Of a stretch of DNA of 64,000 bases, positions 8,516-17,563 are shown in pieces. The DNA is from Candidatus Rifleibacteriota bacterium (GTDB lineage: Bacteria > Muiribacteriota > Ozemobacteria > Ozemobacterales > Ozemobacteraceae). The translations under genes were made by a program, and so were the position numbers. The notes under the pieces were generated by a model that had not been told where the DNA came from, did not search any database, and saw nothing but the letters and a program-made list of their open reading frames with translations. The stretch spans positions 1 through 64,000 of the forward strand of contig JADFZL010000018.1 of assembly GCA_015232575.1 (NCBI GenBank). The letters run 5' to 3'. The stretch's first letter is position 1. Each line of letters starts with the position of its first letter.

Positions 8516-9272
8516 AATGCCATGAAAGATTATTTATATTGGAAGTTATGAAAGAACTGGAAATACTGGTTGTTATCTCCAGTGGCTTGCCAACTTCCTT
8601 TCCACCGGCATATCCAATTCCTTTGCCTTCATTGACAACAAATCTGACCCACAAAATCGGTATATTCGGATTTAATTCGTGGACATAAACTTTGAAAACA
8701 ACATCATCAAGACCGTCGAATTCAATTGTACGAGTGGGCGTAATCCGCTTTAATATTCTCTTTTGAGTATCAAACGAATACTCAACTTTTTCAGTTTTCG
8801 GAACCCCATTCATTATGTTTGTGTCGAAAACAAATCTGAAAAAATTCAGTTTTTTTCCACCAGGGTCAATATCAATTGCTTTGCTGTTTGCTGGTGGAGC
8901 AACAACATTAAATATCTTCCTTCTGATTTTTTCTCTGGTAAGATAGTCATCTTTTGATGAAATCATCGGGCTGGAAGAAGAAAAGTCACGTCGGAGATAG
9001 TTTATTACCATCTGAGCGCCATGAAGATTCTGCAGATTCACTGTACCATACATATAGTGAAAACGAGTCCAGCCCCAGAATTTATACATTATAAAAAATA
9101 AAAAAACTGCAAGCATCAAACCAGACAAAACCTCAATCAGAGAGAATGCAATCCGCGAACGAAAAGACTTTTCAGATTTATCATTTCTGTTGGTATTCAG
9201 AAAACGAATAATTCCAGAAAACATTCTTAATCCGCAATAGCGCTTCAAATATGCCTCCAAAAGATGTTTCAT
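8496..9272 (-). CDS. Pseudopilin (GspJ/PilW-like)
   Basis: A 258-residue protein with a prepilin signal that begins unusually late, at about residue 42: a basic stretch ending SRIA, then FSLIE with Glu at +5, then a hydrophobic helix. An alternative ATG at 9224 would shorten the leader by 16 residues. Ala replaces Gly before the cleavage site. Size and position match a GspJ/PilW-like minor pseudopilin. It follows a second pseudopilin and overlaps the ECF sigma gene by 20 nt, tying the regulator to pilin-like genes in one transcript. Confidence 0.75.
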   Translation of the reverse strand: MKHLLEAYLKRYCGLRMFSGIIRFLNTNRNDKSEKSFRSRIAFSLIEVLSGLMLAVFLFFIMYKFWGWTRFHYMYGTVNLQNLHGAQMVINYLRRDFSSSSPMISSKDDYLTREKIRRKIFNVVAPPANSKAIDIDPGGKKLNFFRFVFDTNIMNGVPKTEKVEYSFDTQKRILKRITPTRTIEFDGLDDVVFKVYVHELNPNIPILWVRFVVNEGKGIGYAGGKEVGKPLEITTSISSSFITSNINNLSWHYETCHE

Positions 9273-9286
9273 GCAAGTGATATCAT

Positions 9287-9838
9287 TTATAAAAAGTCAA
9301 CTTTTCTATCATTTATTACTAAAGTTGTCAAAACGATTCTTCTCATACGGTCAGGCGGGCTTGAAGATGGGTTCGCCGGAATTTTTCCCTCGTTCCAGGA
9401 GATTGTCACAGTAACTTTTTTTAGAAGGTTTTTGTACTTTTCTTCAGGAACATTTTCAACTTTTATTTCCCTGAAGAAAAAAGCACTTTCATACTGCTCT
9501 GAATATGTCAGGTCATTTGCCAACGGAACCTGCAACCACTGAGCATTTGAACCAGATTTTATCAGACGGTTTCCGTAAAGAGACTCACTATAACCACTGG
9601 ACAAACGATCAAGATTATTGCTGTTAAGATCTTCGAACGGAATAATCTGCGCCCACTCTAATGATTCGTTTCCAAGTTCTATTGCGCGAAGATAATTTAT
9701 CGCCTTGCTTGTCTCAGTGCGTGCTGAAGTGGTTAACCAGAGAATTGGAACCGAGCAGACTCCGATGATCATTGCAGCGGCAACTAACTCAACAAAACTG
9801 AATGCCGAACTTTTTCTGTTTTTTCTCTGATTAAACAT
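9287..9838 (-). CDS. Pseudopilin (GspI/PilV-like)
   Basis: A 183-residue protein with a basic leader ending KSSA, then FSFVE (Glu at +5), then a hydrophobic helix: a prepilin-type N-terminus with Ala before the cleavage site. It is 14 nt upstream of the next pseudopilin. Together with the 812-residue PilX-like protein it makes a set parallel to the one at 1325-4641. AGGATG lies upstream of the ATG as a weak ribosome site. Confidence 0.75.
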   Translation of the reverse strand: MFNQRKNRKSSAFSFVELVAAAMIIGVCSVPILWLTTSARTETSKAINYLRAIELGNESLEWAQIIPFEDLNSNNLDRLSSGYSESLYGNRLIKSGSNAQWLQVPLANDLTYSEQYESAFFFREIKVENVPEEKYKNLLKKVTVTISWNEGKIPANPSSSPPDRMRRIVLTTLVINDRKVDFL

Positions 9839-9939
9839 CTCTATTACATCCTGTCTTCATTTTATTCACATTCTTAAAATATAAAATCGGTTTTATTCCG
9901 TGGTTAAAATTCTTTTCTAATTACTTATCAACTTAGTAT

Positions 9940-9990
9940 AGCTCCAGAATCGCGCTTATATCAGATCTCTCACATTCGTTCGAAATGACA
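9940..9990. repeat. Dispersed repeat family A, copy 2
   Basis: Partial copy: a GCTCCAGAAT start, then AGATCTCTCACATTCGTTCG and AAATGAC. The middle GTCATTTCGACC portion is missing. It lies in the 220-nt gap between two minus-strand pilus-like genes. Confidence 0.65.
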
Positions 9991-10058
9991 GTTTATCCAA
10001 AAGTTAACACGCAAATTTATCCACTTATAAGTTTTTGTTTAATTATGGTCATATTACC

Positions 10059-10364
10059 CTATTTCCTTGTTTCAGACAGGTCAGAAAGTTTCTGAAAGAC
10101 ACCTTTTTGCTCTGAATCGCTGATTGCTTCATAAAGAAAGTCAGGTGGAGGTTTCAATGGCCGTGAATCAACGATTGCCTCTTCTGTTTTCTCAACTTCC
10201 TCGGGCAAAACCGGTGCTTTATCAGGAAGAAGTTCACTGTAAACCTGCTCTATTTCCTGAACAACCAGCTCACTCTCTCTTTCCCGCTGATTCCGAAGGT
10301 GTGCAACGGTGATTGCAACTCCTATCAGAAGAAGAAACAAAAAATACAACCTTTTTCCATCCAT
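10059..10364 (-). CDS. Small single-pass membrane protein
   Basis: A 101-residue protein with one hydrophobic segment near the N-terminus (residues about 5-22, LYFLFLLLIGVAITVAH), followed by a charged region rich in Glu, Arg and Pro. The ATG directly follows the stop of the 812-residue PilX-like gene (TGAATG), so the two are coupled. I do not recognise a family. The topology (short inside, charged outside) would suit a small assembly or anchoring subunit of a pilus-like machine, but that is only an inference from context. Confidence 0.5.
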   Translation of the reverse strand: MDGKRLYFLFLLLIGVAITVAHLRNQRERESELVVQEIEQVYSELLPDKAPVLPEEVEKTEEAIVDSRPLKPPPDFLYEAISDSEQKGVFQKLSDLSETRK

Positions 10365-12803
10365 TCAGAAAGAGCCCCCGGCAGCATTCATACTGAAAAA
10401 GGTTTTTACCGTACCAACTGAAATTCTTCCCGGGACACGCGGAGAAAATATTTCTTCATCATGCTCTATTTCCAATTCCCCATTCAGAGGAAGTCCGGTA
10501 GACGTAGTCGAAGCTTCGGTAAAGAAAAAATCAACTATCAGATTTCCCTTTATTTTCACATTATGATTTTTTGCAAGCAATTTGCCCTGGTAATCCTGTT
10601 TGGAAGGGTCTGGAGGTGATTGAAAAAGTGCAATAAGAGATGCCTCAATAACGACAGGGTTATCGTTTCCAGCGACAACAAAGCTCCCGCCGGAAAGATA
10701 AATGCGCAAAGTTGCAGGAACAGAGGTTCCGCCAGCAACTACCGGAGCTCTTCTCAAACTTGCAAGAGTACAATTCCCTTTCCCGAGAATAATCATGCCC
10801 TGGCCACGATATAAATTAATATCTTCGAGTTTCAATTCTCCACTTTCAATAAATATTTTTCCATCGATATTCAATATTTTTTTCCCATTTTCCAGTGTTA
10901 CTCTTTCGTTGACGAAATCCTGAGGAGTTTTATAGAAGTACGCAATCGCCGGCAAATCAAAATGAGGGAAAAACCTGCTTCCTTCAGCCATTCCAGCAGC
11001 CCCGCTCTGTTCTGGAAATGGCAGAGGTCCGTTTTTCGGATCGTAATTTGCCTTGGTGCCTCCCTGAATCATTCTAAGAGGCTTTGCCGGCAGAAGCCGG
11101 TTAACCGGAAGGCAGTCAACCGGTCTGCTCATGAGTGGTCCTTCAATCTGATCAGCCGAAGACAATGCTGGTTTAGCAGTAACAGCCCATGAAGTCGAAT
11201 CAACCGGCCTGTATTTTCGAAGAAAATCAGCAGCTGCTATAGAAGATTTCGGAGAAACGAAATCAAGCGGAATTGCCGAAACAAAAAAATCAACCTCAAG
11301 ATCCTGCGGCGATGCACTGCTTTTAAATGCTCCAGGCAAGATTGCAGAAAGCTTAGTCGTGAATTCATCGAAAAATGCAACTTTAAAAAATCTAAAGAAA
11401 AGGTTGCCTTCGAAAAGAATCGGAGTATCGCCATTTCTTCCATAAATGAAAGGCATTCTACCCACCCGATATCGCTCAAGGTTGTACGGATTTGCCCCGC
11501 CTGTCATTTCAGCACCATAAGTTGTTATTCCCGAAAAATGCGTAACCTTTGGAAAAGTCTTCAATGACATACTGCCATCATCAAGGTTCCAGATCGCAGA
11601 TGCTGTGGTATAGCCGTAAAAATATTTCCAGTTGTCAATAAAAGTCTGTACAATTGCCTGAAAAACGCTGCAGCCGCTGTAATCGCCGCCTGAGGCATTC
11701 TTATAATCATCAAGAATTGCTCCTGCAACTGATTTCATTTTAACATCTGACCCGGCAGTTCCGGCTGCATCCTGTGCTGCTTTGATTATTTTCAAGTAAT
11801 GCTCTTTAATGTGAGAATACGAATATAATTCATTTCTGGATATTCCAGAGATTGAATTGAACTTTATTGATGGGTCCTTCACCCAGAATGTTACATTTTT
11901 AGCACTATTTTTCGCATTCACATCGGTCGGATCAAGGTAAACTGGGTTCAGCGGATCAACATTCAGCAGGCTTTTCAGAAAAGTTACACAATCTGAACGA
12001 AAATGATCCAGATCGAAAAAGAGCGGCAATTTGTCTGCTCCGCCAATCAGGTTTTCTTCATCTGTTTTCGGATGAAATCGATTTCCAAGATAAGCCCGGG
12101 AATAAACTCCGTCCCAGTTTATTTTAGCCTTGGGAATACCGGTAAGGATCAATCTTCTCTGTGACTGATTATAGTCAAAAGAATGATTTTTTACATACAA
12201 AATGTATTTGTCAAAAAAATCCCTCAGATCGACATACTTCAAATCCCGGCGTTCCTTGATTTCAACCACTCCACCCTTCCTGTCAACAGCCTGTGATTTA
12301 ACTTCAAGGTGTCCAATGTATGCCGGAGCACGTTTGGTGTTCACTTTTCCGGTAACAATCATGTTGATTCTAGTTTTAAGCTTAATCCCATAGCCCGGTA
12401 TGGAATCACAAATCGCCTTGCTGTTTGCAAGCGGATCGGCATCATCGAAGGTAAATTCCCCGAGAGATTTCGGAAGATCTGTTATTGCCGGCGTATCAAA
12501 CATGTTTTTCCAGCAGTTAAAAATTCTAGTGCCTGGAATATTTACATTCGTTTTGAAATAAGCCACAGCTTCATTATTTGCAGCATGAGCTATTACTGCA
12601 AGTCTGTTCTGGTCAATGTTTTTTCCGAGTTGTTCAATTGTCCCGGTTTTCATGAAAGCCAGAGTAAATGCCAGTATTCCGAGGCCAAGAAATACCCCGA
12701 AAACAATCAGCATGACAAAACCACTTCGGAAAGAAGGGGAAAACTTAATAAAAGTTTTATTGTTCATCTTTTCTGTATTCACAATTATATTATTTATCAT
12801 CAT
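10365..12803 (-). CDS. Very large PilX-like pseudopilus protein
   Basis: An 812-residue protein with a hydrophobic N-terminal helix (SGFVMLIVFGVFLGLGILAF) after a basic leader, then a helix rich in polar residues (AANNEAVAYFKT), as in PilX/GspK-like tip proteins. Glu+5 is absent. The central 500 residues are unrecognised. The C-terminal 200 residues have short repeated hydrophobic strands (GQGMIILGKGNCTLASL, LRIYLSGGSFVVAG), suggesting a beta-solenoid like that of the paralogue at 2572-4641. The start is uncertain: ATG 12803 or an internal ATG 12 codons on; neither has a strong ribosome site. It appears to be the first gene of the minus-strand locus. Confidence 0.6.
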   Translation of the reverse strand: MMINNIIVNTEKMNNKTFIKFSPSFRSGFVMLIVFGVFLGLGILAFTLAFMKTGTIEQLGKNIDQNRLAVIAHAANNEAVAYFKTNVNIPGTRIFNCWKNMFDTPAITDLPKSLGEFTFDDADPLANSKAICDSIPGYGIKLKTRINMIVTGKVNTKRAPAYIGHLEVKSQAVDRKGGVVEIKERRDLKYVDLRDFFDKYILYVKNHSFDYNQSQRRLILTGIPKAKINWDGVYSRAYLGNRFHPKTDEENLIGGADKLPLFFDLDHFRSDCVTFLKSLLNVDPLNPVYLDPTDVNAKNSAKNVTFWVKDPSIKFNSISGISRNELYSYSHIKEHYLKIIKAAQDAAGTAGSDVKMKSVAGAILDDYKNASGGDYSGCSVFQAIVQTFIDNWKYFYGYTTASAIWNLDDGSMSLKTFPKVTHFSGITTYGAEMTGGANPYNLERYRVGRMPFIYGRNGDTPILFEGNLFFRFFKVAFFDEFTTKLSAILPGAFKSSASPQDLEVDFFVSAIPLDFVSPKSSIAAADFLRKYRPVDSTSWAVTAKPALSSADQIEGPLMSRPVDCLPVNRLLPAKPLRMIQGGTKANYDPKNGPLPFPEQSGAAGMAEGSRFFPHFDLPAIAYFYKTPQDFVNERVTLENGKKILNIDGKIFIESGELKLEDINLYRGQGMIILGKGNCTLASLRRAPVVAGGTSVPATLRIYLSGGSFVVAGNDNPVVIEASLIALFQSPPDPSKQDYQGKLLAKNHNVKIKGNLIVDFFFTEASTTSTGLPLNGELEIEHDEEIFSPRVPGRISVGTVKTFFSMNAAGGSF

Positions 12804-12881
12804 TTTTTATAGTTGTAAAGTATATACTCAATTCAGGCATAAAGAACCCTCACCCTTTTCATACCATAAGCCTTAAATTAC

Positions 12882-12967
12882 AGCTCCTGAACTCCGATTT
12901 TGTCAATTCGGTCAAGCAGGGAGGAATTTAGCATTTATCAGATCTCTCACATTCGTTCGAGATGACG
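12882..12967. repeat. Dispersed repeat family A, copy 3
   Basis: This copy begins AGCTCCTGAACTCCGATTTT, has a diverged GTCAATTCGGTCAAGCAGGG middle and ends AGATCTCTCACATTCGTTCG then AGATGAC. The two ends are partly complementary, so the unit can fold back on itself. Confidence 0.7.
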
Positions 12968-13020
12968 ACAGATCGCGTATTTCCTATCAAGATCAGACGA
13001 TTCTTCTCCCTTCTAATTCA

Positions 13021-13060
13021 TGCTTAATGCAACCTCAATTTGCTTTCAAAAATTGAGATT
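13021..13060. repeat. Hairpin repeat family B, copy 2
   Basis: Arms ATGCAACCTCAATTT and AAATTGAGATTAGATGC flank a short loop. The sequence resembles the hairpin at 2515-2562, including the TTTGCT(A/T)TC loop region. Confidence 0.65.
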
Positions 13061-13146
13061 AGATGCAAAATTAAATAAAAAGTACTTTTATTTCAGATTG
13101 TAAAAAAGTATAATTTGAACCAACAGCATTATTTAGGAGAAAATAT

Positions 13147-14535
13147 ATGAGAAAAAACAAAATCGTTTTTCTTGGTGTCTTGTTTTGTACTTTTATTCTA
13201 TTTACCGTCTCTTCTCTCAAGGCCGAAGAAACACAGGCTTCGCCTGATTCATCACCTCAATTAGCGGCATGGTATTCTGTAAAGGGTGATTTTCTCAAGG
13301 ATCATGAAAAAGAGTCAAAAGAACTCTTGAGACGCATCGGAAAAGCAGTTTCAACAATTCCCGAACTTAAGAACAGCAGTGAATTGGCTTATGCAGGTTT
13401 CATAAAACCTCTTCATTTTGAAAAAAAAGCTCCGAATCCTTTTGTTGCTCAGGAAAAATGGACTGATGAGCAAAAAGCTCTTGTTAACAAAATGCTTGAA
13501 ACCAACCTTGATCTGCTGGAAAAAATCTCCAAACGTGTTCCAGTTCCAGAAAAAGGCTATTATTTAAAAGGCGTAGCAGACCCGGTTTCATTGAAATCCC
13601 TTTTCGAGGAAATCCTTAAAAATCCGCCGGCAAAACTTGAGGCCAAACCCGGACAATTACTGAAAATTGAACAAAAACTTCTCCCGCTTCTTTCTATTGC
13701 ACAAAAAGCTGCAATGGCCGCTAATTTGACTGAAAAGGGGGCACTTTTTCAACTTTGTTTTGTTGTCTCAGCTACATCTACACATGTTCTTGAATCTCTG
13801 AAACAGACAGGCACGTTTGAAACAGGCAAATTCATTGACACAACCGCACTCTTCAGCGCAACTCAGAAACAAATTCCGCCATCTCCAAAGGAAGTAATGC
13901 AGCAACTTTCAGTAATTCCTCAGACTGAAATTGTAAAACAATATCTCGCATCATCCGGACTTGATCTTGAAAAAGATATTCTTCCAACAACAGCCCAGGA
14001 AACACTGGTTTCAGGAAACCTTTCTCCAGATGGTGAAGGCGGATTTCCAGACATACGGATTACTTCAAAAATCAATGATGAAAAAGCCATACTCGATATG
14101 TGCCCCAAACTTCAGGATCTGGCAACAAAATTCGGATTTTTTGTTTCGTCAGAGGAAGTCAACGGTTTGAAAATCGGAAGACTCAGCTTTTTCCTTCTTC
14201 CAAGCATGAGAATATGTGCTGCAATATCTGATGGAATGCTTATTGTCACAACCGGAAAAGACCTTGTTGTTAAAGAAGTTGGAAGAATTAAAGAAATTAT
14301 TTCAGGTAAAAAAGAAGGCTTCAAGCTACCCGAAGGTATTCAAAGATATTACCGCTTTGCACCACAACTTCTTAACACACAACTTCAGGCATTTCTCCAG
14401 TCGCCACTCATGGCAGAAAAAGGTATTCCCCCGATTCCAAACCTTACTGCCCTTGACGAAATGGATATAATGTCACTTCAGACAAAAGTTTATGATAATA
14501 TCGTTGAAATCTTTATCGAAATTCCATTCAAATAA
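13147..14535 (+). CDS. Secreted protein of unknown function
   Basis: A 462-residue protein with a clear signal peptide (hydrophobic FLGVLFCTFILFTVSSL, cleavage likely after LKA). I recognise no family. The mature part is mostly helical with mixed charge. A repeated style of segments ending in Pro/Lys-rich turns suggests several domains. No catalytic motif, transmembrane segment or lipobox is visible. AGGAGA lies 7 nt before the ATG. It stands alone: the minus-strand locus is divergent to its left, and a repeat-filled gap of 264 nt follows. Its role is unknown. Confidence 0.65.
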   Translation: MRKNKIVFLGVLFCTFILFTVSSLKAEETQASPDSSPQLAAWYSVKGDFLKDHEKESKELLRRIGKAVSTIPELKNSSELAYAGFIKPLHFEKKAPNPFVAQEKWTDEQKALVNKMLETNLDLLEKISKRVPVPEKGYYLKGVADPVSLKSLFEEILKNPPAKLEAKPGQLLKIEQKLLPLLSIAQKAAMAANLTEKGALFQLCFVVSATSTHVLESLKQTGTFETGKFIDTTALFSATQKQIPPSPKEVMQQLSVIPQTEIVKQYLASSGLDLEKDILPTTAQETLVSGNLSPDGEGGFPDIRITSKINDEKAILDMCPKLQDLATKFGFFVSSEEVNGLKIGRLSFFLLPSMRICAAISDGMLIVTTGKDLVVKEVGRIKEIISGKKEGFKLPEGIQRYYRFAPQLLNTQLQAFLQSPLMAEKGIPPIPNLTALDEMDIMSLQTKVYDNIVEIFIEIPFK

Positions 14536-14544
14536 AACCTTAAC

Positions 14545-14704
14545 TTTGCTTATGATCTCAATTAGTTAGTGCAATTCCAACTCTGTCATTTCGACCGAAG
14601 GGAGAAATCCCACACTTGCGAGATCTCTCACATTCGTTCGAGATGACAAGTGGGCTAAATACCCTCTAACTATCAAGCAGATGCAAATTGAGATCATGAG
14701 CAAA
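14545..14704. repeat. Nested inverted-repeat element with family A core
   Basis: Left arm 14545-14563 (TTTGCTTATGATCTCAATT) is almost the reverse complement of right arm 14686-14704 (AATTGAGATCATGAGCAAA). Between them lies a full family A unit (14584-14649: GTCATTTCGACCGAAGGGAG ... TTCGTTCGAGATGAC). The whole 160-nt element is palindromic and resembles a miniature inverted-repeat element. No open frame lies inside. Confidence 0.75.
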
Positions 14705-14799
14705 AAAAGTGAAAGCTGGTTTTTCATGAAAATATTTCTTTGGATAAAAATAGAAAATATGTTATAAAGTTTAGATATAAATTCAGATTGAGGATAATC

Positions 14800-15750
14800 A
14801 TGCGAAAATCAGAAACGCGTTTTTTCGGTTATATTTTGTTTTTTTGTATTTCCGTAATTTTTACTTTCTTCACCGGGTGCGGAAAAACTCCAGACCCAAA
14901 AACAGATAAACCTGATCAGAACGCTTCGACACAGGAAAAGAATCCTGCTGCAAGCGGTAAATTCAAGGATGTTGTACTCAAACTTGGAAGAATTCCATTC
15001 ACCAATTCAAGTGAAATGGTTCGGCAACATGAAGGATTCATGAAATATCTCAAGGAAACCCTTGGAGTAAAGGAAACAAGACTGGTTACAGCAAGCAACT
15101 ATGATGGAATAGTTAAAAAGCTTGAGCGTGGCGAAATAGACATTGGCTGGCTCGGGTCGCTGGCTTATGTGGAAAACAAAGAAAAGATAAAAATGAAACC
15201 ATTGGTTAAACCAGTGCGTTTTGGGTCAACTTCATATCGCGGAATAATAATTGTACGAGGCGACAGTGGAATAAGAAATCTTTCAGACCTTAAAGGCAAA
15301 AAGTTTGCCTGGGTCGAGAAAGAATCAGCCTCCGGATACACTTTCCCAAAAGCATTGCTTATTGAAGCTGGTATAAACCCCGATAAAGATTTCTCAGAAG
15401 CTGCATTCCTGACAAAACATGATGCAGTGGTTCTGAACGTCCTTCTTGGAAAATTTGATGCCGGGGCATGTTATGATGATGCAAGAAAGACTCTGAAAGA
15501 CCAGGAAAAAACCAGAGAACTTACAATTCTCGGAACAACACAGGACATTTCAAACGAGCCAATCGTCTGCAGATCAGATTTACCCGAAGATCTTGTGGCA
15601 CAGATCAAAGATGCATTTATAAAGCTTTCTCTGAAAAATCCGGTACATAAGGCAATATTGCAGAATCTTACAGATGTTCAGGGATTTTTACCTGCTGATG
15701 ATTCCGACTATGATTACGTAAAAAAGATGTATTCACTTTTGAAAAACTGA
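14800..15750 (+). CDS. PhnD-like phosphonate/phosphite-type binding lipoprotein
   Basis: A 316-residue lipoprotein. The start at ATG 14800 gives a compact signal peptide ending in a lipobox (FFTGC). The rest is a PhnD-type periplasmic binding protein: LGRIPFTNSSEMV, GEIDIGWLGSLAYV, YRGIIIVRGDSGI, LKGKKFAWVEKESASGY and GKFDAGACYDD are the familiar landmarks. Family members bind phosphonate, phosphite, phosphate or other small anions. No ABC permease or ATPase lies nearby. Instead a diguanylate cyclase follows after 22 nt. I infer it acts as a periplasmic sensor feeding the cyclase rather than as a transporter subunit. Confidence 0.85.
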   Translation: MRKSETRFFGYILFFCISVIFTFFTGCGKTPDPKTDKPDQNASTQEKNPAASGKFKDVVLKLGRIPFTNSSEMVRQHEGFMKYLKETLGVKETRLVTASNYDGIVKKLERGEIDIGWLGSLAYVENKEKIKMKPLVKPVRFGSTSYRGIIIVRGDSGIRNLSDLKGKKFAWVEKESASGYTFPKALLIEAGINPDKDFSEAAFLTKHDAVVLNVLLGKFDAGACYDDARKTLKDQEKTRELTILGTTQDISNEPIVCRSDLPEDLVAQIKDAFIKLSLKNPVHKAILQNLTDVQGFLPADDSDYDYVKKMYSLLKN

Positions 15751-15772
15751 TCTTATAAGGGCGGTTCAGCAA

Positions 15773-17563
15773 GTGGAAGAAGCGATTCCTCTTCATCATT
15801 CTCTAAAATTCAAGTTTGTTCTTGGAATAATTATCCTTGTGGGAATTATTCTGACTCTAACCCTGGCTACAACTTCCAAACGTGAAGATAGCCTCATAAA
15901 TGAGGGTATAGATCAGTCTGGAATGCTTCTTTCGTCGACTCTGGCGCTTGCCTGCCAGGACCCGATCATCAGACAGACTTATGACGATCTAACACCTTAC
16001 GTCGAAAGAATTATTTCTGCGGGTGAGAATGTAATTGAAATATCAATCATTGATCAGGACGGAAAAATTCTGGCATTTCGCAGCCGCCGGGATCAACAGA
16101 ACAGGCTTGGAGTTGTTCTTCCGTCTGATGAGTTTGAGAAATATTCTTCTCTTGAATCGCCATGCCGAATGCCAGTTCCCCTGACTGGCCGGTACATCGA
16201 ATATGCTTCACCAATTCGCATAGGTTCTTCCCCTTTCGGAACTGTAATCCTGAAATACAGTTGCGAACCGCTCGATAAAGCAAGACTAGAAAGCAGGAAA
16301 GAAATATCTTTCATTGGAATAATAGCACTTCTTCTGGGAGTTATTTTTTCATTCGGTCTTGCAAAATTTGTCACAAGAACGCTCGACTCTCTAATGAAGG
16401 GCACCTTGATCGTCTCCGCCGGAGATCTGTCATACAGGCTCGAAATAGAAAGTCATGATGAAATAGGAATGCTTGCAGGGCGTTTCAACGAAATGATTCT
16501 TGCCCTTGAATCTAATCAAAAAGCGCTTGACCGCAAGATATTTGAAATTGAAACCCTTTTCAAAGCCAGCCAGACAATGAATTTTCAGAATGATACCGAT
16601 AAACTCATTAAACAGATTCTTGAGATGGCATGCAAAGCTCTTAAATCAGAACGCGCATCAATCATGCTTCAGACCGATGGAAAAGACGAACTTTCAACAA
16701 AAATCGTTTACGGCGCCCAGACCGATACAACAACTCCGGCAACAATTACTACCATTAAAGCCGGTGAAGGTGTTGCCGGAACAGTCTTTAAAACAGGCAC
16801 TTCCATCATTGTGAACGACGGCGCAAATGACCCGCTGTTCAAGAGCTATGAAACATCAACAAACTTCGAACATCTCATAAGGAATCTAATTTCAGTTCCA
16901 TTGAAAGCACGAGAACGCGCAACAGGCGTCATTAATGTTACAAATAAACTTGACCCGGTCGGTTTCAACTCAGATGATCAGCGCCTTTTGGAAGCACTTG
17001 CCCAGCAGGCTGCCATGGCAGTTGAACATGCAAGACTTTATGAGCTTGCCATTACCGACGGATTAACAAAACTTTTCATACACAGATATTTCCAGGCACG
17101 TCTTGAGGAAGAAATTCTCAGAGCAAAACGTTATCACACAACTGTTTCTTTAATTCTTATGGATATTGACCATTTCAAGAAATTCAACGATACTTATGGT
17201 CATCAGCAGGGCGACATTGTTCTTGTGGAAGTAGCCAAGCTTGTTAAGCAAACTCTTCGCGAGACTATTGACATTCCAGCAAGATATGGTGGTGAGGAAT
17301 TTACAGTTATTCTTCCTGAGACTGATGCATCAGGAGCTCAGCTCGTGGCCGAAAGACTGCGAAGAATTATAGAATCCTATGATTTCCCGGGACAGGGAAA
17401 GCCTTTGAAAGTCACGATTTCACTTGGAATTGCGACCTTCCCTGACCACGCAAGCAATCGCCCAATGCTCATCAAAAAGGCCGACATGGCGCTCTACCAC
17501 TGTAAAAAACGCGGAAGAAACTGCTCGACAATCTTCAATGACACAATCACAGAAGATGCTTGA
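15773..17563 (+). CDS. Membrane diguanylate cyclase (cache-HAMP-GAF-GGDEF)
   Basis: A 596-residue sensor enzyme with a GTG start. TM1 is near residues 14-34, a periplasmic single-cache-like domain about 35-175, TM2 178-197, HAMP about 198-250, GAF about 270-420 and GGDEF about 428-590. The active site is RYGGEEF at 504-510, so it should make cyclic di-GMP from two GTP. The inhibitory I-site is not intact: the position expected to be Arg in RxxD is Glu (ETID), so product feedback may be absent. It probably forms an operon with the PhnD-like lipoprotein upstream, which could relay ligand binding to the cache domain. Confidence 0.92.
   Translation: MEEAIPLHHSLKFKFVLGIIILVGIILTLTLATTSKREDSLINEGIDQSGMLLSSTLALACQDPIIRQTYDDLTPYVERIISAGENVIEISIIDQDGKILAFRSRRDQQNRLGVVLPSDEFEKYSSLESPCRMPVPLTGRYIEYASPIRIGSSPFGTVILKYSCEPLDKARLESRKEISFIGIIALLLGVIFSFGLAKFVTRTLDSLMKGTLIVSAGDLSYRLEIESHDEIGMLAGRFNEMILALESNQKALDRKIFEIETLFKASQTMNFQNDTDKLIKQILEMACKALKSERASIMLQTDGKDELSTKIVYGAQTDTTTPATITTIKAGEGVAGTVFKTGTSIIVNDGANDPLFKSYETSTNFEHLIRNLISVPLKARERATGVINVTNKLDPVGFNSDDQRLLEALAQQAAMAVEHARLYELAITDGLTKLFIHRYFQARLEEEILRAKRYHTTVSLILMDIDHFKKFNDTYGHQQGDIVLVEVAKLVKQTLRETIDIPARYGGEEFTVILPETDASGAQLVAERLRRIIESYDFPGQGKPLKVTISLGIATFPDHASNRPMLIKKADMALYHCKKRGRNCSTIFNDTITEDA

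Larger units (their letters stand above)
12804..13146. other. Divergent intergenic region with repeats
   Basis: This gap separates the start of the minus-strand pseudopilin locus from a plus-strand gene. It holds a repeat family A copy (12882-12967), a family B hairpin (13021-13060) and a TATAAT at 13109-13114, which may be the -10 box for the gene at 13147; no good -35 is seen. AGGAGA at 13135-13140 is the ribosome site of that gene. Confidence 0.5.
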
